A stretch of 64,000 nt of DNA from JBEVJK01 sp040510195 (GCA_040510195.1 JBEVJK010000136.1:95893-159892); one strand, 5' to 3'. Shown: positions 1 to 9,627, counted from the stretch's first letter. Translations and numbers: made by a program. Notes: generated from the sequence alone by a model not told the origin.

Positions 1-1573
1 AGAATTCGGAGGTGTCGAACAGCGCGAAGCGGGCGGTGTCGCTGGTGGTGGCGCCGGCGGCGCAGGCGGCATCCTCGCGGGTGAGCAGCACAGCCTCGAC
101 GGCAATCACGTTCACGCCCGGACGGAAGTGCCGCATGGTGACCCCGATGGGCAGATGCCGCAGGATGCTGCCGCCGCCGGTGGTGATCGGCATGGTTGCC
201 GCGATGTTGTCGTTGACGTAGACGTCGATATGGCTGCCCGGCAGCACGGCGCTCGAATAGGCGGCATCGAGCAAAAGGGTCGCCTCGCCATAGGCGGCGG
301 CGTAGAAGTCGGAGGGCACGCCGATCGTGAAGTCGGTGCGGAAGCGGCGCCCGGCGAACTCCTGCGTGGCGACACCGACCTGACCGAGCGTCAGGTGGCC
401 GCCGTCGATCAGGAACGGCGTGTCCGGCGCATGCCAGAATTGCGTGGCCAGCACCGAGCGCGGAACGTCGGCAGGGCGGTCCACCGGCGCCACCAGGCTC
501 TCGACGGCGCCTTCCAGGGCCTGCCATGAGGGGCCGACGACGACCAGCGTGCCGGGGCCGAAGCGCGGATCGTCGACGAATTGGACGATGGCCGACGAGG
601 CGGCGCCTTCGGGAATCTCGGCGATGACGCCGCGCAGCTCCGCGGCGGTTCCGACCACCACCGTCTGCACGCCGGGCTCCGGCTTGGGGGCGCTCTCGCG
701 GTCGATGCGGAAGGCCTGCGTGGGCGTGCCCGCCAGCAGCGCCAGGCCCTCGCTCAGCTTGACCAGAAGGGGTGTGCCGGTGGTCTCGTCGAGCGCCGGA
801 ACGACGAGGTTGAAGCCGGTGCGCCCCTCGGAGTCGACGCCGACCGCCCTGAGGTCGTCGAGCCGCGTGGGTCGGGCGGCGGCCGGATCGTCGAAGGCCA
901 GGAAGGTGAGCGCCGGATCGATGTCGGTCCACAAATCGTAGGTGGACTGGATGGTGCAGTCCGTGCGGTGTCGCTGGCTGGCCGCCATGGTGACCGAATT
1001 GATGCCGGGGCGAAGCACGTTGGCCGGCACCTTGGCGCCCACTTCGGTGACGTCGTCGGGCGAGCGCAAGCGCTCGGCCATCACCTCAATCCCGTTGATC
1101 GAGACGCGCAGCCGCGAGGCCTCGGGCGCGACGAAGATCGAGCTCTGGTAGCCGAGCGACAGGCTGGCGGGCGAGGCCGCCTGCTCGGGCGTCAGGTAGA
1201 TCGCCCAGGAGCGCTCCGCCACCTCGCCGCCGAGCACGAACTCCTCGGCGGGGATGAGAAAGCGGCGCGGCCTTGCGGCGGGCGCCGCGGTTGCGGCCGC
1301 CTGGGGTGCGGCGGGCGCTGCAGCCGGCGGCGGAGCAGGGGCCGCGGCTGGGGTCTCCGTGGGTGCGGCAGGAGGCTCCGGTGCAACTGCGGGGGGCGCG
1401 GCAGGGGTGGTCGCCTGGGGCTGGGCCGGGGTGGCCTGCGGCGCGTTCGGGGCGGCTTGCGGCGCTGGCGCGGACGGCCGTTCGGGCGCCATGTCGAAGG
1501 GCACCGGCTGCGCCAATGCCGGGCCGGCCAGCCCCGCAAGCATCAGGGCGACGATGGCGAGGCGCCCGATCAT
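1..1573 (-). CDS. bcsB: Cellulose synthase regulatory subunit BcsB (partial, C-terminus beyond left edge)
   Basis: About 524 codons are visible; the gene runs off the left edge. The ATG at 1573 overlaps the bcsA stop as ATGA, so the two are translationally coupled. The protein opens with a signal peptide (MIGRLAIVALMLAGLAGPALA) followed by a Pro/Ala-rich linker of about 80 residues. Then come the beta-rich carbohydrate-binding and flavodoxin-like segments typical of BcsB, for example NGIEVMAERL, RPGINSVTM and HIDVYVNDN. In the known family BcsB is the periplasmic, membrane-anchored partner of BcsA that guides the nascent glucan chain. The long Pro/Ala linker is low complexity and probably specific to this lineage. 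Identity is secure from family features and from the adjoining bcsA. Confidence 0.9.
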   Translation of the reverse strand, partial: MIGRLAIVALMLAGLAGPALAQPVPFDMAPERPSAPAPQAAPNAPQATPAQPQATTPAAPPAVAPEPPAAPTETPAAAPAPPPAAAPAAPQAAATAAPAARPRRFLIPAEEFVLGGEVAERSWAIYLTPEQAASPASLSLGYQSSIFVAPEASRLRVSINGIEVMAERLRSPDDVTEVGAKVPANVLRPGINSVTMAASQRHRTDCTIQSTYDLWTDIDPALTFLAFDDPAAARPTRLDDLRAVGVDSEGRTGFNLVVPALDETTGTPLLVKLSEGLALLAGTPTQAFRIDRESAPKPEPGVQTVVVGTAAELRGVIAEIPEGAASSAIVQFVDDPRFGPGTLVVVGPSWQALEGAVESLVAPVDRPADVPRSVLATQFWHAPDTPFLIDGGHLTLGQVGVATQEFAGRRFRTDFTIGVPSDFYAAAYGEATLLLDAAYSSAVLPGSHIDVYVNDNIAATMPITTGGGSILRHLPIGVTMRHFRPGVNVIAVEAVLLTREDAACAAGATTSDTARFALFDTSEF

Positions 1574-3768
1574 CGCGCCGGCGCCAGGCGCGTGTCGGCG
1601 GCGGGACGCTGGCTGCCGCGCAGGCTGCGCACCAGATAGACGAGGCCGCGATAGGTCTGGAACAGCGCCAGGCCGAAGAACCAGACGGTGCCCCTCACCA
1701 GGCCGGGGTTGCCGCGCCGCGACAGCTGGAACTGGGTCCACTGGGCGGAGTTGGCGAAGACCAGGTCGGCGACCAGGCGGTGGTGCGAGGCCTCGATGGC
1801 CTCGTAGCTGCAGCCGACGGAGATCGACTGGCCATCCTGCTCCATGTTGCGGACGGCGACCGGCAGGACGCCCTTCTCGGTCGTGCCATAGGGCGTGAAG
1901 CGGATGGAGGCGTGCTGCTGGACGGCGAGCTTCGCGGCATCCTTGGCGGCGAGCTGGATGCGGGCGCCGTGGACGGAGACGTCCATGATCGTGCCGGCCA
2001 CCCAGTTGTCGCCGATGCGGAACTCGCAGCGGCGGCTGACCTTGACGCGACGGGTCGCGGTGCGGGCGCCGCGTTCCGAGACGACGCCCAGAGCGGCACC
2101 GGCCATCACCAGGTTGAGCAGGTTCCAGCCGCCGACGACGATGGTGACGTCGGAGGTGAAGGGCTCGGTGTAGACGCGGTAGACCGTCATGGCGACGCCC
2201 ACCAAAAGCACCGCGAAGATGACGAAGAAGGGCGTGCTGATCTCCGACAGGCGGCTGACGCCGATCGACTCGTCCTTGGCGGTGACCTTGAAGGTCGGCT
2301 TGCGCGGGTTGAAGATCACCGACACCACGGCCGGCAGCAAGTGGATGGTCTGCACATATTCGTAGAGCTCGGAGATCCACGGCCAGCGGAAGGCGCCGTA
2401 GAGGTAGTTCTGCATCATCAGGTTCACGAGCATGTAGCTCAGCGTGTAGGCCATGAACTCGCCGCCCGAGGCGTTGAAGATCTCCAGGTCGAGGAACAGG
2501 TAGAAGAGCGGCGCGATCAGGAAGATGGCGCGCGGGAACGGGAACAGCCAGAACAGCGTCGACGACATGTAGCAAAGCCGCTGCGGCAAGGTGAGACCGC
2601 GCTTGAACAGCGGCATGCGGAAGCGAAGGATCTGCATCATGCCCTGCGCCCAGCGGCTGCGCTGGCCGATGAAGGACGCGAAGGTGGCCGGCTGGAGGCC
2701 GGCGATCAGCGGCTTGTCGACATAGATGCTGTCCCAGCCGCGGGAATGCAGCTCCACGGCGGTCTCGCAGTCCTCGGTGATGGAGATGCCGCTGAAGCCG
2801 CCGGTTTCGTTGAGCGCCTTGCGGTTGAGCAGCGCCGCCGAGCCGCAGAAGAAGGCGGCGTTCCATTTGTCCAGCCCGCGCTGGATGATGCCGTAGAACA
2901 TCTCGTTCTCCGACGGCATGCGCTCGAAAGTCCTGAGGTTGCGCTCCAGCGGGTCGGGATTGAGGAAGAAGTGCGGGGTCTGGACGAGGAACAGCCGGGG
3001 GTTCTCCGCGTAGAAGCCGACCGTCTCCTTCAGGAAGTCGCGCGCCGGCGCGTGGTCGGCGTCGAACACCGCGATCAGCGAGCCGGTGGAGTGCGCCATG
3101 CCGTTGTTGAGGTTGCCGGCCTTGGCATGCTCGTTGCGCTCGCGGGTGAGGTAGTTCACGCCAAGGCTGGCGCAGAGCCGCTGCAGCTCCTGGTGGCGCT
3201 CCTCGGCGGCGATGGCGTCGGCCACCTTGTCGGAGTTGCGCTTCTGCACGGTGCCGCCGTCGTCGAGCAGCCAGACCGCCAGCTTTTCGGGCGGATAGTC
3301 CATGGCGCTGGCCGCCGCCATGGTGTTGGCGAGCAGGTAGGCCTCCTCGTTGTAGGTGGGGATGAAGACGTCGACGGTCGGCAGTTCGTCGTCCTTGGCC
3401 TCGCTGGCGCGCGAGGGCCGCGGCGGCAAGGGCATGGCCACCACGAACAGGCTGAGCGCCAGCATCATGACGCTGTACATCTCGGCCGAATAGAGCAGGA
3501 AGCCGGGAATGAAGTTTTCCGGCTGGTTGATCGGCGGCAGCGTGCTGGTGGTGCGCCAATACACGTAGCGCAGCACGATCGAGGTGCCGAAGGCGAGCGA
3601 GATCAGCCGCCAGATGCCGTCGGGCTTGAGCAGCTTCAGCACCATCATGGTGAGAACCACCACGAAGCCGGCGATGAGCTGGGCCTGCAGGCTGATCGGC
3701 AGGGTGATCAACAGGATGACGACGGCCGACATCAGGGCCCACAGAAGCACTGCCACGATCTTATTCAA
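1570..3768 (-). CDS. bcsA: Cellulose synthase catalytic subunit BcsA (UDP-forming)
   Basis: Inner-membrane family 2 glycosyltransferase that polymerises UDP-glucose into cellulose. Visible hallmarks in order are N-terminal membrane helices, the nucleotide/metal motif FDADH (around residue 234), the catalytic-base motif TED (around 330), the acceptor motif QRSRW (around 368), further membrane helices, and a C-terminal PilZ domain. The PilZ domain has RTATR (RxxxR) and DVSVHG (DxSxxG), the c-di-GMP signature, so activity should depend on c-di-GMP. The frame is open up to a GTG at 3861, but there the GGGGA touches the start. I prefer TTG at 3768 because it has GGAGG 10 nt upstream and starts cleanly at MNKIVAVLLW, giving 732 residues, near the rhizobial norm. 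The gene lies between bcsN and bcsB. Confidence 0.94.
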   Translation of the reverse strand: MNKIVAVLLWALMSAVVILLITLPISLQAQLIAGFVVVLTMMVLKLLKPDGIWRLISLAFGTSIVLRYVYWRTTSTLPPINQPENFIPGFLLYSAEMYSVMMLALSLFVVAMPLPPRPSRASEAKDDELPTVDVFIPTYNEEAYLLANTMAAASAMDYPPEKLAVWLLDDGGTVQKRNSDKVADAIAAEERHQELQRLCASLGVNYLTRERNEHAKAGNLNNGMAHSTGSLIAVFDADHAPARDFLKETVGFYAENPRLFLVQTPHFFLNPDPLERNLRTFERMPSENEMFYGIIQRGLDKWNAAFFCGSAALLNRKALNETGGFSGISITEDCETAVELHSRGWDSIYVDKPLIAGLQPATFASFIGQRSRWAQGMMQILRFRMPLFKRGLTLPQRLCYMSSTLFWLFPFPRAIFLIAPLFYLFLDLEIFNASGGEFMAYTLSYMLVNLMMQNYLYGAFRWPWISELYEYVQTIHLLPAVVSVIFNPRKPTFKVTAKDESIGVSRLSEISTPFFVIFAVLLVGVAMTVYRVYTEPFTSDVTIVVGGWNLLNLVMAGAALGVVSERGARTATRRVKVSRRCEFRIGDNWVAGTIMDVSVHGARIQLAAKDAAKLAVQQHASIRFTPYGTTEKGVLPVAVRNMEQDGQSISVGCSYEAIEASHHRLVADLVFANSAQWTQFQLSRRGNPGLVRGTVWFFGLALFQTYRGLVYLVRSLRGSQRPAADTRLAPAR

Positions 3769-3847
3769 TGCCGTCCGGCCTCCGCAGCCATGCACGTCCC
3801 CCGGCCTGCCCCCCAACGCATGGCGGCCGCGCTTCGTTGCCAGTCGA

Positions 3848-4849
3848 TCAGCATACCGCACTCCCCTCGGGACAAGGCGGTGGCGGCACGATGACGGGTG
3901 GCCCGGCCGGCCGCGCGGCCGGCGCCAGAGTGCGCACCGGTCCGCTGCCGGGCGGTGGCGGCACCAGCGGGCCTACCGGCTCGGGCAGCGGCTCCTGGAC
4001 GGGTGCGGCGCGCGGTGCCGCGGCGCGTGGCGCGGCGACGCGGCGCACCGGGGCCGGCGTCGGGCCGGTCACCGGCTGGAAGCCGCGACCGTCGGCCGGG
4101 TAGACCGGCGCGCCGAGCCCGCCCAGCGTGGCCGACGGCGCAGGCGGCGCGCCATAGGGGTTCCACTGCAGGTCGTTGAAGAAGGCATTGACCGAGAGGC
4201 CGTACATCACCGCCAGCAGCCGCTCTTCCGACTGCCGCGAGTCGCAGAGCCGGAGGCGGATGGAGATCGAGCCCCTGTTGCGGATGAGGGTGGTCTGGCC
4301 GGCAGCCTGGATCCTCTGCCAGGCGTAGATGCAGACGTCGCCGGAAGCGGCGCGGCCGGCGGCATAGCCGAACGGTCCGTAGCGGTTCTGCACGTAGAAG
4401 GGCGAGCGGCCCATGTTCACACCCGGGAAGGCCTTGCGCATGTCGGAGGCGATGGAGGCGGCCGAGATCGGCCGGTCGGGCAGCGCGGACTGGCCGCCGG
4501 CGCCGAAGCGCACCGGCCCGACGAGGCGCACGGCGATGGCGTTCTGCCCGGCCACGCGCGACGCCGTCGACAGCGCGATGTCCTGGGAAACGCCGTTGAC
4601 GAAACGTTGCTCGACGATGCCGACGATGGCAGGGCCACCGGGCGGCGGCACGACGAAGGCCGTGTGGGGCTCAACCGCCTGCACGGCGCCGGTGGTCTCC
4701 GGCAGGCCGCTGCCGGTGCCGCAGCCCGCGACGGCCAGCAGCACGACAGCAACCGGCCAGCGCGCCAGGCGGCTTGCGAGCGGTTCGGCCGGTCGGCCGG
4801 GCATGCCGCGGATGGCGTCGCGCGGTTGAGCTGGCAGTCTTTGAATCAT
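3848..4849 (-). CDS. bcsN: Cellulose biosynthesis lipoprotein BcsN
   Basis: A 333-residue protein upstream of bcsA on the same strand. The N-terminus carries a lipoprotein signal ending in LLAVAGC, so the mature protein is probably lipid-anchored at Cys. A central conserved region (around residues 50-230) is followed by a Pro/Ala-rich C-terminal tail ending in PPPPCPEG. BcsN is a rhizobial accessory protein of cellulose operons whose biochemical role is not established. Position and lipobox support the call. The ATG at 4849 has only a weak ribosome site, and a second Met about 16 residues in would still leave a complete lipoprotein signal. The downstream gap to the bcsA TTG start is 79 nt. 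Confidence 0.8.
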   Translation of the reverse strand: MIQRLPAQPRDAIRGMPGRPAEPLASRLARWPVAVVLLAVAGCGTGSGLPETTGAVQAVEPHTAFVVPPPGGPAIVGIVEQRFVNGVSQDIALSTASRVAGQNAIAVRLVGPVRFGAGGQSALPDRPISAASIASDMRKAFPGVNMGRSPFYVQNRYGPFGYAAGRAASGDVCIYAWQRIQAAGQTTLIRNRGSISIRLRLCDSRQSEERLLAVMYGLSVNAFFNDLQWNPYGAPPAPSATLGGLGAPVYPADGRGFQPVTGPTPAPVRRVAAPRAAAPRAAPVQEPLPEPVGPLVPPPPGSGPVRTLAPAARPAGPPVIVPPPPCPEGSAVC

Positions 4850-5055
4850 ATGTGACCAATATGAGAATCGCTACTGATGTCGAACGTTCCGCCGGCGAGC
4901 CGCTTGTTTTCCAAAGGAAATCAGGCGTTTTGCCGTGCAACGTTCTATGGCCCATTCTGTTTCCGAGGTCTTATCGTGGGACACATGACTTCTCGGCATC
5001 GTTAATGAAAGCCGATCATAGCAGGTCAAAATGAATGATGGGGGTTTGTGTGGAC

Positions 5056-7053
5056 TCAGGTTGGCTGTGGCTCACCGGCCGCAGCAATCTGCCCCGGAAT
5101 GAGCGACGCTGAGGGCTTCGCAGCCCCGATCACCTCGAACACCTCCAGGGCCTGCGCCCGTCCCTTGGCGTGAGCGTCGCCGAGCGGCCGGAAGCGGATG
5201 GCATCGCCACACGCCTCGTAGACCGCACGGCTGGCCAGGATGGTGGTGCCGAAGACCTTGTTCATGCCTTCCAAGCGGGAGGCGACGTTCACCGTGTCGC
5301 CCATGGCGGTGTATTGCAGCCGCTCGCGGGCGCCGACGCTGCCGACGACCGCGGCGCCGCTGTGGATGCCGTAGCGGGTGCGGAACTCGGGCTGGCCGCG
5401 CGCCGCCTGGGCGCGGTTGAAGTCGCACAGGCGCCGCTCGACCTCCAGCGCGGCAAGGCAGGCATGCTCGGCGTGGCGCTGGTCGGCGACGGGGGCGTTC
5501 CACATGGCGAACACGGAGTCGCCGAGGAACTGGATGATGGTGCCGTTGTGCCTGTCGACCACTTCGCTGAAAATGTCGAAATAATCCGCCAGCATGGTGA
5601 CGACGTCCTCCGGCGCGTTCTGCTCGCTGATGGTGGTGAAGTCGTAGATGTCGGTGAACAGCGCCGTGACCTCCTGGCGCCAGGCGGCGCGGCCGCCGAA
5701 ATGGCCGGCCTCGATGCCCTTGCGCACCAGCTCGCGCGGCACGTAGAGGGCAAAGGTGAAGATGGCGTCGCGGGCGCGGTTCATGGCGCCGCCGAGGGTG
5801 GAGATCTCGGTGACCCGCGAGGGGACCTGGATGGGCGTCGTGAAGTCGAGGTCCTGCAGGCGGCGGGCGCTGGCGGTCAGCTGGTGCAGGGAGCGGGTGA
5901 TCAGGCGCGCCATGATGACGACGCACAAAATGCCCAGCGCAACCACCAGCGAGGAGATCGCCAGCCGCTGCAGCAGCGCCCGGTTGGCGTCGGCCATCAG
6001 CTCGTCGAGCGGCGCGGCCACCACGACGCGGTGGCCGTTGAACATCAGCGCGCTGTCGATCGGCGCCACGGCGACCAGGAAGCTGCGGCCGTCGGCATCG
6101 ACGAAGAAGGGCGTCCCGACAGGCATGCCGGTGGCGCGGATGGCGCGCAGCAGCGGGTCGCCGACGGCGGCTGCGCCCGCGTCGCGCTCCTTGTGGGCGG
6201 CCAGCATGCGGCGCATCAGCGCCTTGTCGGAGTGGATGATCGGCGTGCCGGCCTGGTCGACGATGAAGGCGGCGGTGTCGCCGGTCATGCGCTCGGCGGC
6301 GAGGAAGCCGGTGAGCGTGTCGAGGACGACATCGGCGCCGATGACGACATCCGGCCTGCTGGACAAGGCCTCGGCGACGGTCATGCCGAGGGCGCCCGAC
6401 GTGGCCATCTCATAGGGGCCGACCGAGATCGGGTCGTTCTCGCCGCGGGCGGCCTGGTACCACGGTCGGCGCCGCGGATCATAGGCGGCGGGGCCGGTCT
6501 CGCGCTCGGCCAGGAGGTTGCCTGCGGCATCGAGGAACATGACCCGGTTGAGGCGCCCGCCGGCGCCGTCGGGAACGATCATGCGGACCGCGTCGCGCGC
6601 CTCGGCGGGGGCGTCGAGCGCCTTGCGCCAGGCGGTGTTGTCGAGGTCGACCATGTGGAAAAAGGAGCCGTCGGGGTAACCCGCATAGACGCCGTCGAGA
6701 TGCGGCGAGCGGGCGAGGCCCTCGCGCAGGAAGGCGACCTTGTCGTCGACCCGCTGCGGCGGCGGCACGCCGAAGGCGTTGGGGATGGTGGCGAGCAGGC
6801 CGACCAGGGTCACGGTGTCGCCGGACAGCACGCCGATGCGGTCGACGAGCCGCTCGGAGAAGACCCGCATGGCGTCGCGTGCGTCGTCATAGGCGGCATT
6901 GCGGGCGCGGACGTAGTCGTAGCCCACCAGGGCCACCGACACGGCGAGCAGCATGACGATCATGGCGGCGCTGAGCAGCGTGCGGAGCGGCCGCTTCCAG
7001 GACCTGTCTTCGGCTGCCGGCGGTGGCGCCGCGCTCTCCTCAGGCTGGCTCAC
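5056..7053 (-). CDS. Membrane class III adenylate/guanylate cyclase with Cache-type sensor and HAMP
   Basis: A 665-residue receptor cyclase. One membrane helix lies near residues 29-50. An extracytoplasmic sensor of about 290 residues follows, of double-Cache type (it contains YAGYPDGSFF and DPRRRPWYQAA, typical of such folds). Then come a second helix near 345-368, a HAMP linker, and a cyclase homology domain at about 455-645. Both metal-binding aspartates are visible in FTDIYDFTT and GDSVFAMWNAP, and MGDTVNVASRLEG matches the nucleotide-binding and dimer segment, so the enzyme is probably active. The start is GTG with GAAGGA 7 nt upstream. It sits next to the c-di-GMP-controlled cellulose genes, but no direct link is shown. 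Choice of cAMP or cGMP cannot be settled by eye. Confidence 0.9.
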   Translation of the reverse strand: MSQPEESAAPPPAAEDRSWKRPLRTLLSAAMIVMLLAVSVALVGYDYVRARNAAYDDARDAMRVFSERLVDRIGVLSGDTVTLVGLLATIPNAFGVPPPQRVDDKVAFLREGLARSPHLDGVYAGYPDGSFFHMVDLDNTAWRKALDAPAEARDAVRMIVPDGAGGRLNRVMFLDAAGNLLAERETGPAAYDPRRRPWYQAARGENDPISVGPYEMATSGALGMTVAEALSSRPDVVIGADVVLDTLTGFLAAERMTGDTAAFIVDQAGTPIIHSDKALMRRMLAAHKERDAGAAAVGDPLLRAIRATGMPVGTPFFVDADGRSFLVAVAPIDSALMFNGHRVVVAAPLDELMADANRALLQRLAISSLVVALGILCVVIMARLITRSLHQLTASARRLQDLDFTTPIQVPSRVTEISTLGGAMNRARDAIFTFALYVPRELVRKGIEAGHFGGRAAWRQEVTALFTDIYDFTTISEQNAPEDVVTMLADYFDIFSEVVDRHNGTIIQFLGDSVFAMWNAPVADQRHAEHACLAALEVERRLCDFNRAQAARGQPEFRTRYGIHSGAAVVGSVGARERLQYTAMGDTVNVASRLEGMNKVFGTTILASRAVYEACGDAIRFRPLGDAHAKGRAQALEVFEVIGAAKPSASLIPGQIAAAGEPQPT

Positions 7054-7189
7054 GTGTCAGTCCTTCGCTTCCCCCAAGGATGCGAAGACTAGCCCTTCCA
7101 GCGCGGTTCCGCGAGCGGCGGCGCGGCTCGTCGACTCGGGACGTGCAGGTCGGGGGTGCGACTGCCGACGAATCGTGAGCAGGCTGGGA

Positions 7190-7372
7190 TCAACCCTTGC
7201 GGTTTTTTTCCTCGGCCAGCGTGTTCTCGATGGCGGCGATGTTGAGTTCCAGCTGCGCCACGCGCTGGATGGTGTTGTGGCTCGGCAGGGCCGCCGAGTC
7301 GGCCGCAGCATAGATCAACTGCCGCTGTTCGTCCTTGAGCTTTTTTGCCAGTGCTACAAGCTTCTCGCGCAT
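7190..7372 (-). CDS. Small hypothetical helical protein (60 aa)
   Basis: A 60-residue, highly charged, helix-forming protein (MREKLVALAKKLKDEQRQLI at the start, LAEEKNRKG at the end). It has no signal peptide or membrane segment. A strong purine tract (GGGGGAGGAA) lies directly before the ATG, unusually close to it. Heptad-like spacing of Leu/Ile suggests a short coiled coil. I do not recognise a family. It lies between the cyclase gene and the divergent methanethiol oxidase gene and could have its own transcript. Confidence 0.55.
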   Translation of the reverse strand: MREKLVALAKKLKDEQRQLIYAAADSAALPSHNTIQRVAQLELNIAAIENTLAEEKNRKG

Positions 7373-7449
7373 TTCCTCCCCCGCGGTGAACGTCGGCTAT
7401 AGCCTATCGAACACGCGACCTCAACTCCGCCAAAGGAAGTCCTTCGATC

Positions 7450-7474
7450 GTGCCAGCTCGTTCGTGGCTGGCAC
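7450..7474. repeat. Inverted repeat, possible operator or hairpin
   Basis: GTGCCAGC at 7450-7457 and GCTGGCAC at 7467-7474 form a perfect 8-bp stem with a 9-nt loop in the gap between the 60-residue gene and the methanethiol oxidase gene. There is no T run after it, so it does not look like a terminator. It may be an operator or 5' leader hairpin. Confidence 0.35.
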
Positions 7475-7601
7475 AGTTGGCCCGGAAGACTGATCTTCAA
7501 ATTACTTGATTGGACAGGCGGTGCGGTCCTCGGCAAGATGAATTGTCCATCGTATGACCATCCATCAACCTCCGTGAACTCGATCGAGGGGGAGTCTCGT
7601 C

Positions 7602-8996
7602 ATGGCAAGCTGGCAACCGGATCCGTCATTCTATCCTTCGCCGCGCATGGCGGCAAAGGCGCCGAAGGAAACCCTCGCCTATGTGGCGGCCTTCGATCCC
7701 GACCGCAAGCGGCCGGATGCGATCGCGGTGGTCGACGTCGACCCAAAGTCGGCCTCCTACGCCAAGATCGTCGGCCAGGTGGACATGCCGAATGCCGGCG
7801 ACGAGCTGCACCACTTCGGCTGGAACGCCTGCTCCTCCTGCCTGTGCCCGAACGCGCCGCACCCGCATATGGAGCGCCGCTACCTGGTGGTGCCGGGGCT
7901 GCGCTCCTCGCGCATCCACATCATCGACACCAAGCCGGATCCGAAGAGCCCGAAGATCGTCCGCGTGATCGAACCCGAAGAGATCGCCGAGAAGGCCGGC
8001 TACAGCCGCATCCACACCACCCATTGCGGGCCGGAAGGCATCTATGTGAACGCGCTCGGCAACGCCGAAGGCAAGGGGCCGGGCGGCATCTTCCTGCTCG
8101 ATCCGGAAAGCTTCGACGTGCTCGGCCAGTGGGAGATCGACCGCGGGCCACAGAAGCTGGCTTACGATTTCTGGTGGCATCTCGGCCAGGACACGATGAT
8201 CACCAGCGAGTGGGGCACGCCCGACACGTTCGAGAACGGCCTGGTGCCGGAAGTCCTCCTGGGCAGCAAATACGGCCGGCGGCTGCATTTCTGGGACCTC
8301 CACAAGCGCAAGCACCTGCAGGAGATCGACCTGGGCGAGGAGCACCAGCTGGTGTTCGAGCTCAGGCCGGCGCACGACCCCACCAAGGCCTACGGCTTCG
8401 TCGGCTGCGTCATCAGCCTCAAGGACCTGTCGTCGTCGATCTGGACCTGGTACCGGGACGGCTCGAAATGGGCGGTCAAGAAGGTAATCGAGATTCCGGC
8501 GGAACCGGCCGAGGCGGACGTGCTGCCGCCGCTGCTGCAAGGCTTCAAGGCGGTGCCGCCGCTGGTCACCGACATCGACCTGTCGATGGACGACCGCTTC
8601 CTCTATGTCTCCTGCTGGGGGACCGGCGACATGATCCAGTACGACGTCTCCGATCCGTTCAAGCCGAAGGAGACCGGGCGGGTGAGGATCGGCGGCATCG
8701 TGTCGCGCGCCACTCATCCGGGGGCCAAGAACGGCGCGCTGAACGGCGGCCCGCAGATGGTGGAGATCAGCCGTGACGGGCGGCGCGTCTATTTCACCAA
8801 CTCGCTCTACGGCCCGATCGACCCGCAGTTCTACCCCGAAGGGCTGGACGGCTGGATGGTCAAGCTGGACGTCGGCGAGAATGGCGGCATCGCCTTCGAC
8901 GACAAGTTCTTCGTCGACTGGCCGAAGGGCCACCGGCCGCACCAGGTGCGGCTGGAAGGCGGCGACTGCTCGTCGGATTCCTACTGCTACCCGTGA
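7602..8996 (+). CDS. mtoX: Selenium-binding protein 56 family / methanethiol oxidase
   Basis: A 464-residue SBP56/SELENBP1-family protein with no signal peptide. Family marks include GWNACSSCLC near residue 75, HTTHCGPEGIYV, the SEWGTP segment, and a C-terminal HRPHQVRLEGGD. In the known family these beta-propeller proteins bind copper and oxidise methanethiol to formaldehyde, H2O2 and sulfide. Many bacterial homologues are periplasmic, whereas this one appears cytoplasmic. GGGGGAG lies 7 nt before the ATG. A membrane-protein gene follows after only 4 nt, so the two are co-transcribed. The usual SCO1/MauG-type maturation partners are absent here, so the enzymatic role is inferred from family only. 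Confidence 0.85.
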   Translation: MASWQPDPSFYPSPRMAAKAPKETLAYVAAFDPDRKRPDAIAVVDVDPKSASYAKIVGQVDMPNAGDELHHFGWNACSSCLCPNAPHPHMERRYLVVPGLRSSRIHIIDTKPDPKSPKIVRVIEPEEIAEKAGYSRIHTTHCGPEGIYVNALGNAEGKGPGGIFLLDPESFDVLGQWEIDRGPQKLAYDFWWHLGQDTMITSEWGTPDTFENGLVPEVLLGSKYGRRLHFWDLHKRKHLQEIDLGEEHQLVFELRPAHDPTKAYGFVGCVISLKDLSSSIWTWYRDGSKWAVKKVIEIPAEPAEADVLPPLLQGFKAVPPLVTDIDLSMDDRFLYVSCWGTGDMIQYDVSDPFKPKETGRVRIGGIVSRATHPGAKNGALNGGPQMVEISRDGRRVYFTNSLYGPIDPQFYPEGLDGWMVKLDVGENGGIAFDDKFFVDWPKGHRPHQVRLEGGDCSSDSYCYP

Positions 8997-9000
8997 GGGC

Positions 9001-9627
9001 ATGAGCGGCCTGTCGCCCTGGCTCGCTTTGGCCGGCCTCGGCGCGTTCCACGGCCTCAACCCGGCCATGGGGTGGCTGTTCGCGGTGGCGCTCGGACTGC
9101 ACCGCAACTCCGAGCGCACCACGGTGCTTTCGGTGCTGCCGATCGCCGCCGGCCACATGGTGTCGGTGGCCGTCGTGGCGCTGGCGGTCGTGCTGGCCGG
9201 GCTGGTGGTGCCGGAGCGTCCGCTGCGGATCGCCTGCGGGCTGGCGCTGATCGGTTTTGCGCTCCAGCATATGCTGCGCGGGCACCGGCGGCGCGTCCGC
9301 GTCGGCATGACCACCGGAATGGCCGGGCTGGCCGCCTGGTCGTTCCTGATGGCGACGGCGCACGGCGCGGGCCTGATGCTGGTGCCGGTGCTGATCCCGC
9401 TGTGCCTGGCCGGTGCGCCCGGCGCCGCGCTCACCGCCTCCGGTTCGCTGCCGGTGGCGCTCGCGGCAATCGGCACGCACACGCTGGCCATGCTGCTGGT
9501 GACGCTGTGCGTCGCCGTCGCGGTCTACCGGTGGTTTGGGCTGGCGTTTCTGCGCCGCGGCTGGATCAATGTCGACCTGATCTGGACGGGAGCGCTGATC
9601 GTCACCGGGCTGATCCTGATTTTGTAG
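9001..9627 (+). CDS. Integral membrane protein coupled to the methanethiol oxidase gene
   Basis: A 208-residue protein with about six hydrophobic helices and little else. Its first helix contains AFHGLNPAMGWLFAVALGL, and a second has a His in AAGHMVSV, with a third in ATAHGAGLM. Conserved-looking His/Asn in membrane helices resemble small metal permeases of the NicO/HupE type, but I cannot assign a family. The ATG sits 4 nt after the upstream stop, with GAGGGC just before it, showing operon coupling. A role in copper or substrate transport for the neighbouring oxidase is an inference from position only. Confidence 0.75.
   Translation: MSGLSPWLALAGLGAFHGLNPAMGWLFAVALGLHRNSERTTVLSVLPIAAGHMVSVAVVALAVVLAGLVVPERPLRIACGLALIGFALQHMLRGHRRRVRVGMTTGMAGLAAWSFLMATAHGAGLMLVPVLIPLCLAGAPGAALTASGSLPVALAAIGTHTLAMLLVTLCVAVAVYRWFGLAFLRRGWINVDLIWTGALIVTGLILIL

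Noticed and set aside
1273..3894. Long plus-strand open frame opposite bcsA (over 850 codons).
   Set aside because: It is antisense to a clear cellulose synthase gene, has an Arg/Gly/His-rich composition with no domain, and is a GC-driven shadow.
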